39,965 nt of DNA, taken from positions 5,361 through 45,325 of the IMG/VR virus record IMGVR_UViG_3300030116_004806. One strand, given 5' to 3'. Each line of letters begins with the position of its first letter. Position 1 is the stretch's first letter. This DNA is from a virus. The position numbers and the translations under genes are program-made. Positions 5,492-14,804 of this stretch are shown here, piece by piece. Below the pieces are notes generated by a model, which saw only the letters and a program-made list of their open reading frames with translations, was not told the origin of the DNA and did no database searches.

Positions 5492-7087
5492 ATGAGAGCA
5501 AAGTTAGCTACACAAAAACAGCTTTCGGAAAAAAGAAAAAGAGCAGAGAAGCTTACGAAGCAAGCAAAGAAAGCTAGGGCAACAGCTAAACGAGCTCAAG
5601 AGGCAACAAAAAAAGTAGATGATGCGTTAAAAGGTAGAAGTCAAACTGTTGTAACAACAGATGATTTAAAACACATACCAAAAAAGTTACGAGATCATTT
5701 AAAAGACCATGATGTTGTGTTTAGACCAAACGAAGGGCCTCAAACTACTTTTTTAGAATCTCCAGAAAGAGATATACTTTATGGTGGTGCAGCTGGTGGT
5801 GGTAAATCTTATGCTCTTTTAGCTGATGTGTTACGAGATGCTTCTAATCCTAATCATAGAGGGTTACTACTAAGAAGAACACTTGCTGAACTAACAGAGT
5901 TGATAGATAAAAGTAGACAAGTGTACACCAAAGCTTTTCCCGGTGCTGTATTTAAACAAGCTAAATCAACATGGGAGTTTCCATCTGGAGCAAAGATATG
6001 GTTTTCGTATGTAGATGATGACAGAGATGTAACACGATACCAAGGACAAGCTTTTAATTGGATAGGTATAGATGAAATAACACAGTATCCTACACCTTAC
6101 GTTTGGAATTATTTACGATCTCGTTTAAGAACAACCGATCCAAATCTTAATATGTACATGCGTTGTACAGCTAACCCCGGTGGTGTTGGAGGTTGGTGGG
6201 TAAAGAAGATGTATTTAGATCATGCACCTCCCGGTGAACCTTTTTGGGCTAGGGATTTTGACAGTGGAGAAATATTACGTTATCCAACTAGGCATACAAA
6301 ATCAAATGAACCTTTGTTTTTACGTAAGTTTGTACCAGCAAGATTAACAGATAATCCTTACCTATTTGATGACGGTCAATATGAAGCTATGTTGATGTCG
6401 TTACCAGAAGTAGAAAGAAAAAGATTATTAGAAGGAGATTGGGATGTAGCCGAAGGTGCAGCCTTTACAGAGTTTAGTAAAAGTATGCATGTTGTAGAAC
6501 CTTTTGATATACCAGAAGGTTGGGCTAGAATAAGATCTGGAGATTATGGATACAGCAGTCCTTCCTGTATACTTTGGGGTGCTATTGATTGGGATAACAA
6601 TATTTGGATATACAGAGAACTTTATGTTAAAGGGTTTACGGGAGAAAGATTAGGAGACACTATTGCTGAGATGGAACGTGAAGATCCACAAATGCAACAT
6701 GCAGTATTAGACTCATCATGTTGGAATAAAACAGGGTTAGGACCTAGCATAGCAGAGACAATGATACGAAGAGGAGTAAGATGGATACCGGCAGATCGGA
6801 ATCGTATGGCAGGAAAGATAGAAGTACATCGAAGGTTAGCTTGTGATGACTACGGAAATCCTCGTGTTCGTATTTTTTCCCATTGTAATAATCTTATTAG
6901 AACTTTACCTACATTGCCCTTGTCTAAAACAAACCCTGAAGACGTTGATACAAAAGCTGATGACCATGCGTATGATGCGTTGAGGTATATGGTGATGAGT
7001 AGAACTTTAGTAAATGTACACAGTCCTCATAGAATGACTCGGTACACACAGAAATATGAACCACAAGATCAAGTATTTGGATATTAA
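5492..7087 (+). CDS. terL: Terminase large subunit
   Basis: 531 residues from the first ATG. It is the ATP-driven motor and nuclease that packages DNA through the portal. Walker A is GGAAGGGKS at 98-106 (K105), Walker B is WIGIDE with D194 and E195, and the C-terminal RNase H-like nuclease has likely metal ligands D351 (SGDYGY), D407 (LDSSCW) and D491 (ADDHAYDALRY). The first 50 residues are a basic helix. The ATG has no ribosome binding site. The frame is open back to 5399 and encodes a KKRGRPVKK AT-hook-like stretch, so the true product may be about 27 residues longer, starting at a non-standard codon (ATA at 5411) or by frameshift from the preceding gene. Confidence 0.95.
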   Translation: MRAKLATQKQLSEKRKRAEKLTKQAKKARATAKRAQEATKKVDDALKGRSQTVVTTDDLKHIPKKLRDHLKDHDVVFRPNEGPQTTFLESPERDILYGGAAGGGKSYALLADVLRDASNPNHRGLLLRRTLAELTELIDKSRQVYTKAFPGAVFKQAKSTWEFPSGAKIWFSYVDDDRDVTRYQGQAFNWIGIDEITQYPTPYVWNYLRSRLRTTDPNLNMYMRCTANPGGVGGWWVKKMYLDHAPPGEPFWARDFDSGEILRYPTRHTKSNEPLFLRKFVPARLTDNPYLFDDGQYEAMLMSLPEVERKRLLEGDWDVAEGAAFTEFSKSMHVVEPFDIPEGWARIRSGDYGYSSPSCILWGAIDWDNNIWIYRELYVKGFTGERLGDTIAEMEREDPQMQHAVLDSSCWNKTGLGPSIAETMIRRGVRWIPADRNRMAGKIEVHRRLACDDYGNPRVRIFSHCNNLIRTLPTLPLSKTNPEDVDTKADDHAYDALRYMVMSRTLVNVHSPHRMTRYTQKYEPQDQVFGY

Positions 7088-7092
7088 TTATT

Positions 7093-8718
7093 ATGGGTAA
7101 AAAATTATTAACAATAGAACAGGCTTATAATGAAATTATAAAAACCGGTGGGTTACAAAATGTGCAAACCAAAGGATTAGGTTATAAAGATCTTTTAAAT
7201 ATGGGTTTTAAACCTACGGATTCTGTAAAAACATTAACAACAGAAGCTAATGTAAAAAAGTTAGAAGCTAAAAATTTTGTTACTAATAGGTATCAAACTA
7301 TCAGACAACTTATTAGAGCTGGGGGTATTGGGGATACAGAAAATCCGTTTATTGGTGGAGATGCTGACGTTAAAGCAAGAAGAGCCGAAACAGGATTAAA
7401 AGACGTATCAGCAGCAGGTAAAAAAATAACTCATACTCCTAATCTACGAGGTTATATAAATTCTATTAATCAAGCTATTACAGGATTGACTAAAAAAGGA
7501 GATCCTAAATCTTTAAGTTTAAAAAATTATTTAATAATGATGACTACAGCTGGGTTACGTCAAGAGCATTTAGTGCAAGGAGTATCAAGACATAATTATA
7601 ATGTAGATGAAGGTGTTTTTAGAAATATAATTACAAAAGGAACAGGAGAACAAGCAGCAAAAGTTTATCAAAATTATGATTTAGGAGACGTTCATAGAAG
7701 AGTAATAAATCAACAAGTAGAATTAGCTAAACAACAAGGGTGGCAAAATAAATTATGGCATACAAATACAGCAACAATGGCTAACCAACTTACAGCAATT
7801 TTAAAACCGATTTTTAAAAAAAATAATGTAAATTGGATACATAATAATACGGGTAATCCTAAAAGTTTTACTATAGGTGATTTAAGAAATCAAACATCTC
7901 GAATATTTATTACTTTTAATAATTCTGAAAAATTATCTAGATTTTTAGGTCATGCTGTAAAAACAGTAGGTGAAAAATTTTATGGAAGTCAAGGATTAAC
8001 TAAAACAGAATTATCAACATTAGGAAAAAACATACCTAAAGTACTTACTACATTAGCTGATGATTTAGATAATATGTACAAAGTAGTTTTTGGAGATCTT
8101 GCAGGACATAACATTATAGACAATGCTAAAAAACATGGGATAAATCTATCAGGTACAGCTATAGGCAATACTCCTAGAACTTCTCAAGCAGCTTTAAAAG
8201 GACATGTTGATCATTTATCTGGTAGAAATCTTGCATTAGATATACAGTTAGATGAAGTTGAAGAAAATGTAGATAAAAAAATTAAACAGATAGAAGAAAA
8301 AGAAAAAGTATTAGATGAAAAAATAAGTAAAAAAGAAAAAGTAGTAGAAAAAGCTAGGCCTAAATCTATAATTTCTAAAATATTATCTAATATAGGAAAA
8401 GGTAGTGCAAAAGCTCTTCCTTTTACACAGGTTTTAGAACCTTTTAGATATGGTAGAACAGCAGAACAAAGAACAGGAGAATTGCTTGGCCAATATGCTG
8501 TATTTGCAAATGAAGTTCCAGAAGATTACTATACTGATGATAGAGCTAAACAAATGGAAACAGACGAGTTTTGGAAAGTTACTACAGAAAGCTATACTGG
8601 AACAGAACCGGAACCTATGGATCAAAAATTATTACAGTTAAAAAAAGAAGAGGGATCATATCTATCCCCAGAAGAAGAAATTTTGCTGATGGATATGCAA
8701 AATATACCACATGCTTAA
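7093..8718 (+). CDS. Tyrosine recombinase-like protein with C-terminal extension
   Basis: 541 residues. Residues about 115-300 match the tyrosine recombinase catalytic domain: box I AGLRQEHLV with R156, a beta-hairpin Lys at K182 (IITKGTG), box II TIGDLR with R265, LGH with H287, and Y297 in EKFYG. Spacings (R-K 26, R-R 109, R-H 22, H-Y 10) are close to XerD (24, 99, 23, 9). The usual His of HxLR is Gly262. The last 240 residues are an extension with a Lys/Glu coiled coil at about 390-420 and an acidic tail. Family members break and rejoin DNA through a 3'-phosphotyrosine. Sitting between terL and portal is unusual for an integrase. No ribosome binding site is evident; it follows terL by five bases. 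Confidence 0.65.
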   Translation: MGKKLLTIEQAYNEIIKTGGLQNVQTKGLGYKDLLNMGFKPTDSVKTLTTEANVKKLEAKNFVTNRYQTIRQLIRAGGIGDTENPFIGGDADVKARRAETGLKDVSAAGKKITHTPNLRGYINSINQAITGLTKKGDPKSLSLKNYLIMMTTAGLRQEHLVQGVSRHNYNVDEGVFRNIITKGTGEQAAKVYQNYDLGDVHRRVINQQVELAKQQGWQNKLWHTNTATMANQLTAILKPIFKKNNVNWIHNNTGNPKSFTIGDLRNQTSRIFITFNNSEKLSRFLGHAVKTVGEKFYGSQGLTKTELSTLGKNIPKVLTTLADDLDNMYKVVFGDLAGHNIIDNAKKHGINLSGTAIGNTPRTSQAALKGHVDHLSGRNLALDIQLDEVEENVDKKIKQIEEKEKVLDEKISKKEKVVEKARPKSIISKILSNIGKGSAKALPFTQVLEPFRYGRTAEQRTGELLGQYAVFANEVPEDYYTDDRAKQMETDEFWKVTTESYTGTEPEPMDQKLLQLKKEEGSYLSPEEEILLMDMQNIPHA

Positions 8719-8751
8719 TATTAATAACAACCAACTAAAAAGGAGGCAACT

Positions 8752-8988
8752 ATGCCAAAAGGAGTAGAAGGAGCTTACAAATCTGGCTATATTATGGGCC
8801 AAATGAAAAAGCAAGGTGAAATGAATGAAGCTAATGAAAGTTCATTACACCGTGAAGGACTAGATTCACACGTAATGGGTGAAAATAGTGGTGCTTTTGA
8901 GCAGTCTGTAACATCATCTTCTGGCAAAGGTAGTGGACACACTGCACAGCTAGGTATGATTATGGGCCAATCAAAATCTCATAAATAA
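8752..8988 (+). CDS. Small hypothetical protein upstream of portal
   Basis: 78 residues, very strong AGGAGG at 8741-8746, five bases from the ATG, suggesting high expression. It is polar and Gly/Ser/Met-rich, with a short repeat: GYIMGQMK near residues 12-19 and GMIMGQSK near the C-terminus. There is no membrane segment or catalytic motif. Its position between the recombinase-like gene and the portal, and its strong translation signal, suggest a structural or assembly role. I do not recognise the family. Confidence 0.6.
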   Translation: MPKGVEGAYKSGYIMGQMKKQGEMNEANESSLHREGLDSHVMGENSGAFEQSVTSSSGKGSGHTAQLGMIMGQSKSHK

Positions 8989-9005
8989 TAATAAAGGATA
9001 AACAT

Positions 9006-11120
9006 ATGAGTGATCCTGTTGACGTTTCAGGTGAACTTAATCCAGATGATGCACCCGGTCTTATATCTTTAATAAAAGGAAGACAAAAAGAAGCAGAAGA
9101 TGGAAGAGAAGTTCATGAAGAACGATGGTTAAAAGCTTATAAAAATTTTAGAGGTATCTATGATAGTACTACACAGTACACATCAACAGAAAAATCTAAA
9201 GTATTTATAAAAATAACCAAAACAAAAGTATTAGCTGCTTATGGGCAGATTGTAGATATACTGTTTGCAAATAAGAAGTTTCCATTAACAGTAGAATCTA
9301 CTCCTGTGCCTGAAGGTGTAGCTGAATATGCACATTTACAAACACCTTTAGATCAACAAATGATGCCACAAGATCCTTATGGTTTTGCTGGAGATGGTCG
9401 AGATTTACCACCCGGAGCTACAGAAGCTACAGGTAGTTTAGATTATTTAGGAGGAATAGCACCTGAATTTGAAGGTGCACCAATAGCTCAAGGCCCATCT
9501 AAAATGGGTGAACCTCAAATATCTCCTGCTCAAGAAACAGCAAGACGTATGGAAAAAGTTATTCATGATCAATTGACAGGAACTAATGCTGTTACAACTC
9601 TTAGAAACTCGATATTTGAATCTGTATTACTTGGTACAGGAATAGTAAAAGGACCTTTCACTCATACAAAAACAGTGCATAAATGGGTAAGAACAGGAGA
9701 AGAAAAAGAATATCAACCTTACTATAGAGATATTCCTAAAATAGAAACTGTATCTTGTTGGGATCTTTATCCTGATCCTATGGCTACAAACATGGAAGAT
9801 TGTGATTATGTAATACAAAGACACAAAATGAATCGAACACAAATTCGTAATCTTATGGATATGCCTATGTTTGATTCAGATGCTATTGGAGAAGTATTAT
9901 CTGGTGGAGGAAATTACCAAGATAAATACTTTGAAAGTGTTATACGTGATGACAACCATTTAGATAGAAGTGCTTCAGAACGATATGAAGTACTTGAATA
10001 CTGGGGATGTGTAGATTCATCATTTATGAGAGAAATAGGAATGGATGCTCCGGAAGATGATTTAGGACAAGTTCAAGTTAATGTTTGGATTTGTGGTAAT
10101 CAAATTTTACGAGCTGTTATGAATCCATTTACTCCAATGCGTATACCTTACCAAATATTCCCTTATGAAATAAGTCCATATCAAATATGGGGTATTGGTG
10201 TACCAGAAAACATGGAAGATGCACAATTACTAATGAATGGTCATGTACGTATGGCTATAGATAATTTATCTTTAGCTGGCAATCTTGTATTTGACGTAGA
10301 TGAAACTTCTTTAGTACCGGGCCAGAACTATGAAATATTTCCCGGTAAAGTATTCCGAAGACAGTCTGGTGTTACAGGAACTGCTGTAAACGGTATAAAA
10401 TTTCCAAATACAGCAGGTGAAAACATACAAATGTATGATAAAGCAAGGCAACTTGCAGATGAAGAAACTGGTATACCCAGTATAATGCATGGGCAGACAG
10501 GTGTTACTGGCACAGGCAGAACAGCTGCTGGCTTATCTATGTTACTTGGATCAGCCGGCTTATCTATTAAGACTGTTATAAAGAATCTTGATGATCATCT
10601 TCTCAAACCTATAGGAGAAGCTTTCTTTCAATGGAATATGCAGTTCAACATGGAGAATCCTGATATAGAAGGAGATCTTGAAATTAAACCTAAAGGTGTA
10701 GCTTCGGTTATGCAGAAAGAAGTTCGTTCACAACGACTTATTGGTTTATTACAAACAGTCTCTAATCCTATGCTTGCTCCATTTATAAAGATACCAAATC
10801 TTATAAAAGAACTAGCTATTTCTCAAGATATAGATCCAGACAGTCTTGTTAATGATATGAACCAAGCACAGATCTATGCTGAAATGTTAAAAGGAATAAT
10901 GCAGAATGTCCAACCAGAACAACAACCAGAATCAGGAAGCCCTCAAAGCCCTAGCACCGGTGCTGGGCAACCCACAGACATGGGAACCCCTCAGCAACCT
11001 GCTCAAGGCACTCAACCTACAGACCTTACAGGCTCTGGTAACGGCACAATCGGAGTTGGAGGTGTACCGGCTGCAGGGGAAGGCCAGTTTGCTGGCAATG
11101 CTCCTCAATTTGAGGAATAA
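9006..11120 (+). CDS. Portal protein (head-tail connector)
   Basis: 704 residues with an AAAGGA ribosome binding site. Order, size and composition fit a podovirus portal, the dodecameric ring through which DNA is packaged and ejected. Characteristic parts are an N-terminal helical region, 'SCWDLYPDPMATNMEDCDYV' near 255-275 typical of portal wing segments, 'PENMEDAQLLMNGHVRMAID' near the stem and clip, and a helical C-terminus. Residues about 635-704 are low-complexity Pro/Gln/Gly/Thr. This tail is exactly where another gene (10906-11157) is read in a different frame, so the tail's composition is partly a by-product of that overlap. Confidence 0.85.
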   Translation: MSDPVDVSGELNPDDAPGLISLIKGRQKEAEDGREVHEERWLKAYKNFRGIYDSTTQYTSTEKSKVFIKITKTKVLAAYGQIVDILFANKKFPLTVESTPVPEGVAEYAHLQTPLDQQMMPQDPYGFAGDGRDLPPGATEATGSLDYLGGIAPEFEGAPIAQGPSKMGEPQISPAQETARRMEKVIHDQLTGTNAVTTLRNSIFESVLLGTGIVKGPFTHTKTVHKWVRTGEEKEYQPYYRDIPKIETVSCWDLYPDPMATNMEDCDYVIQRHKMNRTQIRNLMDMPMFDSDAIGEVLSGGGNYQDKYFESVIRDDNHLDRSASERYEVLEYWGCVDSSFMREIGMDAPEDDLGQVQVNVWICGNQILRAVMNPFTPMRIPYQIFPYEISPYQIWGIGVPENMEDAQLLMNGHVRMAIDNLSLAGNLVFDVDETSLVPGQNYEIFPGKVFRRQSGVTGTAVNGIKFPNTAGENIQMYDKARQLADEETGIPSIMHGQTGVTGTGRTAAGLSMLLGSAGLSIKTVIKNLDDHLLKPIGEAFFQWNMQFNMENPDIEGDLEIKPKGVASVMQKEVRSQRLIGLLQTVSNPMLAPFIKIPNLIKELAISQDIDPDSLVNDMNQAQIYAEMLKGIMQNVQPEQQPESGSPQSPSTGAGQPTDMGTPQQPAQGTQPTDLTGSGNGTIGVGGVPAAGEGQFAGNAPQFEE

Positions 11121-11157
11121 TTACGAAGATATGAAAAAGGAAAATTCTAAAAAATAA
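10906..11157 (+). CDS. Overprinted helical protein in portal 3' end
   Basis: 83 residues read in a different frame, with 215 bases inside the portal gene. Evidence it is real: AAGGA ten bases before the ATG; a TAATG overlap between its stop and the next gene's ATG; and a protein-like sequence. After an Asn/Gln-rich start come NPQTWEPLSNLL, LNLQTLQALVTAQS and ELEVYRLQGKASLLAMLLNL, which match a pattern of small post-portal phage proteins in which a 'YRLQG+' motif precedes a Leu-rich helix. It should be an all-helical, probably oligomeric accessory to head assembly. The function is not known to me. Confidence 0.65.
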   Translation: MSNQNNNQNQEALKALAPVLGNPQTWEPLSNLLKALNLQTLQALVTAQSELEVYRLQGKASLLAMLLNLRNNYEDMKKENSKK

Positions 11158-12917
11158 TGGCTACTAATCTTTCTCAAGTATTCTTTTCAGATGCTATATC
11201 TAATTTAAATAAACCTAAAATTGGAGTAGAAGCAGATCCGTTTGCAACACAGTTTGCTGCTTCTATGTACGATCCAGATTTAACAAAGCCAGAAGGATAT
11301 GCTGTACCTGAAATAGAACAAAAAGAACAGGTACTTGATGTACCCGGAGGTAGTGAACCTTTAGAATCAGATATATCTGAAGCTGTTATGTTATTTCCTG
11401 AAGAGGAGAAAGAAAAAGAACGTAAAAAACTTGGTACGTATGTAGATCCAGTAGCTGCACAGTTAAGAGAATTACAAAAATTTCAAGGGCCAACAACTAA
11501 ACTATCAGCTACAATGCCTCAACACAGAGGTATTTCTTTAGGAGATGCACCATCAGCTTCTACTTTTACAGGACAAGCCGATAAAGGTTTAGAGCCTGTA
11601 TCTTTAGCTGGGGAAGATATAGCCGATCTTCCTTCAGACTACATAGGAGAAACAGGTTTTGATACATTAGCCGATGTAGCTTGGGAAAAAGGTAAAGACT
11701 ATTATGCTCAAGCCAAAGACTATTTATTTGGACCTGATGCTGTACAAGCCCAAGCCGGTGTAGGAGGTTACACAACACCTTCTGCAGCTTTTGCCCAAGG
11801 AGGAATGGATTTAGCTACATATGCTGCACCTTTTGCTACAGGATTAGCTACAAAAGCTACTCAAGCTAGTATAGGATTAAGTGGAGCACCTACTTGGTCT
11901 TTAGCCGGACAGGGACAAGTAGCAGCAGATACTACAGCATCAACAGCAGGACAATTTGCTGGAACTGCAGCAAAATATCTAGGTCATGCAGCTTCTTTAT
12001 ATGGTATTTACAAAGGATTAAAATCAGGTACTCCAGAAGGACAATTTGATGCAGCTGTACTGGCAGGTGGTATGTTAACAGGAGCAGGAATACCTGCAGC
12101 AGTGTTGTTAGGAATGAAAAGTATATTAGGTATAGCTTTAGGACATGGTAAAAGAAAACCTTCTTTTGGTGGTGCAGAGTTTAAAGCTGAAAAGAATAGG
12201 CTAACAGCAACTGGAGGATATGGTTACAATGGATATAATAAAGCTGCTGGACAGGCAATGGTGGGAACCATTTCTGATTATGTAAATCAATATGTAAAAC
12301 ACTTTGGTTTACAATTTAATGGTACTCGTTGGGCTAATGCAATAGCTAATGATCCACGAATGAATAGATATGATACTATGGATGACAGTGGGTATGCTGA
12401 TCCTAGTGTCATTACTCGTAAAATATTTGAAACAGATGGACTCATAACTGGAACTCCTTCTGTAGGAGGTGTGCCAATAGCAAGTCAACAAGATTATGAA
12501 AATAAGTTAGCATCTTTTAATCAATGGTATCAAAAAACAGCTCTAGAACGAGGAGGTCTTGTAGATGCCGAATCTGTAGGAATAGATCCAAACGTACTAT
12601 CTAACGAATGGACAAAAGTTCCTTTTGCAGAAGGTAAAACTGTTACTCCTTCTGGAGGAGGTCAGTATACAACCAGACAAGTTGGTGGAGGCCGAGGTGG
12701 TGGTGGTACTACACAAACAGGGTATTATGTTAGTACCGGTAGAGGTACTCAAACTTGGGTGCCAGCTCCAAGTAATGTTTCTGTTGAACAAACATATTCA
12801 GGTCCTGTAGCAACATCACTAAAAACATGGGAAGAAGATGCTACACCATATGACATGCTTTATAAAAACCTTGTAGGAATGTTTCCTAGAGGAAGAGGAG
12901 GTACAAACTACGGATGA
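11157..12917 (+). CDS. Large virion protein, Ala/Gly-rich centre
   Basis: 586 residues, start overlapping the previous stop (TAATG). Residues 1-170 are polar and proline-containing. About 200-330 is rich in Ala/Gly/Thr with hydrophobic runs (AAPFATGLATKA, GGMLTGAGIPAAVLLGM), which could insert in membranes or pack inside the virion. About 340-480 is a mixed soluble domain, and 500-530 is a Gly-rich linker (GGGRGGGG) before an aromatic C-terminus. There is no enzyme motif. Placed between portal and scaffold, it is probably a structural or ejection protein. The following gene overlaps by 4 bases (ATGA). Confidence 0.6.
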   Translation: MATNLSQVFFSDAISNLNKPKIGVEADPFATQFAASMYDPDLTKPEGYAVPEIEQKEQVLDVPGGSEPLESDISEAVMLFPEEEKEKERKKLGTYVDPVAAQLRELQKFQGPTTKLSATMPQHRGISLGDAPSASTFTGQADKGLEPVSLAGEDIADLPSDYIGETGFDTLADVAWEKGKDYYAQAKDYLFGPDAVQAQAGVGGYTTPSAAFAQGGMDLATYAAPFATGLATKATQASIGLSGAPTWSLAGQGQVAADTTASTAGQFAGTAAKYLGHAASLYGIYKGLKSGTPEGQFDAAVLAGGMLTGAGIPAAVLLGMKSILGIALGHGKRKPSFGGAEFKAEKNRLTATGGYGYNGYNKAAGQAMVGTISDYVNQYVKHFGLQFNGTRWANAIANDPRMNRYDTMDDSGYADPSVITRKIFETDGLITGTPSVGGVPIASQQDYENKLASFNQWYQKTALERGGLVDAESVGIDPNVLSNEWTKVPFAEGKTVTPSGGGQYTTRQVGGGRGGGGTTQTGYYVSTGRGTQTWVPAPSNVSVEQTYSGPVATSLKTWEEDATPYDMLYKNLVGMFPRGRGGTNYG

Positions 12918-14704
12918 TGGATTTTGCACAATTAGACCATGAAGTGTTGACTGCCGGAAGTCCTGCTGCTGAAGGAGAACAAATTGCTGGTCTTATTCAA
13001 GAAAATTTAACTCCTGAAGAACAGAATAGACTAAAAGAAATCTACCCTGTACTTATAGAGTTTAATGAATTGATGTTTAAAGCTGAAACTGGCAGATTTC
13101 CAGAAGCTCCCGGAGAAATGGCCTCCATAAATGAGCAAGGAGTGCCTATAGAGCAAGCTTCGGAGGGTAGGGTACCTCAAGACATGCAAAGTGAAGCTAT
13201 GGTACCTTCTAGGCCCATAGAAGGGCAAGTGCCTCAAAATGCTCCGGAAATGATGAGTGGAGGAGGAAAAGTTGATAGATTTGATCCTGAAGGTAAGGGG
13301 TATGATGAGGAAACTTATAGAAGAATAGGTTCTCCAAAATTTTTTGATGAAAGAACACAAGAAATGCATGGACCTAGTGCAAGTCCTATATCTGAATTAA
13401 TTGAAAAAGGAGTTCTTACAGAAGAAGAAGTAAAAAAATATAGCATACCTATGAAAGGCTCATTATTATTAAAAGGTATGAATCATGAAACGACTGCTTT
13501 AGAACTAGAGGATATAAAAGGAGAGTATACCTATAAAAAAATGCCTACTCCTTTAGGAGAAAGATATATAGCTTTTCCTGTAAAAAAACATTATGGTATG
13601 GCAACCGGAGGAGGAGTAGCAGCTGGTCCAATAGGTGTTGTAGATAAACCCGGTGCTGATAACTCTGGTGTAGCTGATGATGTACCTGCTGAAAGTGACG
13701 GATTTGTAATAAATGCTGCAGCTGTACGACATGCAGGATTACGAGATATAAACGACATGATACAAGATGCTGTAACATATGCAGAAAAACAAGGTATGAA
13801 ATTAAATTTTGGTAAAACACCTGTAGATGCTGAACAAATACTTGTATCAAACGGTGAAGTTGTTATTCCTGATGTGATAGCAAATATAATAGGGTATGAT
13901 AGATTAGAAAAAATAAATAACCGAGGTAAAAAAGAAACAGAGGAAAAAATACAGCAACAGGAACAGCAACCAGCTCCAACTAGACAGCCAGCACAACCTG
14001 TTATGCAAGCAGCTGAAGGAGGAAACATAGAAGAAATTATAGGAAGGTATGCTGGTCCATTCCCAGCCGAAGATGCAGCAATACAAGAAGAAGTAATAGA
14101 ATCAACTACACCATATAGTTCAGAAAATGCTGATTATGTAGATATGGATAGAGTAAAACAAGTATATTCTTTATATTGGAATCCTGAAACAAAAGTAAAA
14201 AAACGAGGTCAAAGACAAAGAGATTATACTTCCGGCAGTAATTGGATGACACATTTAGATAAAGGTGAAAAATATAAACTGCAACCGGGTATAGCAGAAG
14301 CTATTCGAGAAGTCATGCCAGCTTTTGATTATGAATTAAAAGAAATAGGTTTCTATAATCCAGAAGCACTAGAATACTTTGCAAAAATAGAAAGCAAAGG
14401 GGGTAAAGATTTAATAAATGAAAAAACAAAAGATTATGGAGTTTTTCAAGTAAATATGGCTAATGCTAAAAAATATTTTACTAAAGATACTGAATTTAGA
14501 AATTTTGCAAAATTCTATGGTAAGAAAGCTGCAGCACTTACCGGAGTATCTGCACACACATTACGAGAAATATATTTAGACAATCCAGACGATTTTAAAG
14601 AATTAATGTTGCAAAGTCCTAAAACAAACTTAGCTGTAGGATTAGCAATGACTCTTCTTCCTAATATGTGGGAAACGGAGAGAAAAAAGAATTTAGACAA
14701 TTAA
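12914..14704 (+). CDS. Virion protein with lytic transglycosylase-like C-terminus
   Basis: 596 residues. The first 120 are acidic and Pro/Gly-rich. Near 245-275 and 310-335 are two segments, 'ADDVPAESDGFVINAAAV' and 'VSNGEVVIPDVIANIIGYDR', that resemble the 'DxVPAxLxxGEFVI' motif common in phage tail and tape-measure proteins. The C-terminus holds a lysozyme-like fold: catalytic Glu candidate E493 in FAKIESKGG followed by YGVFQVNMANAKKYF, the ES-x-G...YGxxQV pattern of soluble lytic transglycosylases. These cut the glycan strands of peptidoglycan during DNA entry or release. Since it is in the late block and has structural motifs, it is more likely carried in the virion than used as endolysin. 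Confidence 0.65.
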   Translation: MMDFAQLDHEVLTAGSPAAEGEQIAGLIQENLTPEEQNRLKEIYPVLIEFNELMFKAETGRFPEAPGEMASINEQGVPIEQASEGRVPQDMQSEAMVPSRPIEGQVPQNAPEMMSGGGKVDRFDPEGKGYDEETYRRIGSPKFFDERTQEMHGPSASPISELIEKGVLTEEEVKKYSIPMKGSLLLKGMNHETTALELEDIKGEYTYKKMPTPLGERYIAFPVKKHYGMATGGGVAAGPIGVVDKPGADNSGVADDVPAESDGFVINAAAVRHAGLRDINDMIQDAVTYAEKQGMKLNFGKTPVDAEQILVSNGEVVIPDVIANIIGYDRLEKINNRGKKETEEKIQQQEQQPAPTRQPAQPVMQAAEGGNIEEIIGRYAGPFPAEDAAIQEEVIESTTPYSSENADYVDMDRVKQVYSLYWNPETKVKKRGQRQRDYTSGSNWMTHLDKGEKYKLQPGIAEAIREVMPAFDYELKEIGFYNPEALEYFAKIESKGGKDLINEKTKDYGVFQVNMANAKKYFTKDTEFRNFAKFYGKKAAALTGVSAHTLREIYLDNPDDFKELMLQSPKTNLAVGLAMTLLPNMWETERKKNLDN

Positions 14705-14804
14705 GTCTAAAACAATTCCAGCCACCTAGTAGCCAACTAGCACTGGATTAATCAACCAACAACGGCCACCCTCATTTTTTGAGGCACTGTAAAGGAGGAA
14801 TAAC
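14705..14804 (+). promoter_or_regulatory. Intergenic region before the capsid block
   Basis: The longest non-coding gap seen (100 bases). It contains a small hairpin, CCTCA at 14770-14774, five T, TGAGG at 14780-14784, followed by a strong GGAGG ribosome binding site for the scaffold gene. The stem is only 5 bp and has no following T-run, so it is a weak terminator at best. It may separate or regulate expression of the capsid genes. No convincing sigma-70 boxes were found. Confidence 0.35.
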
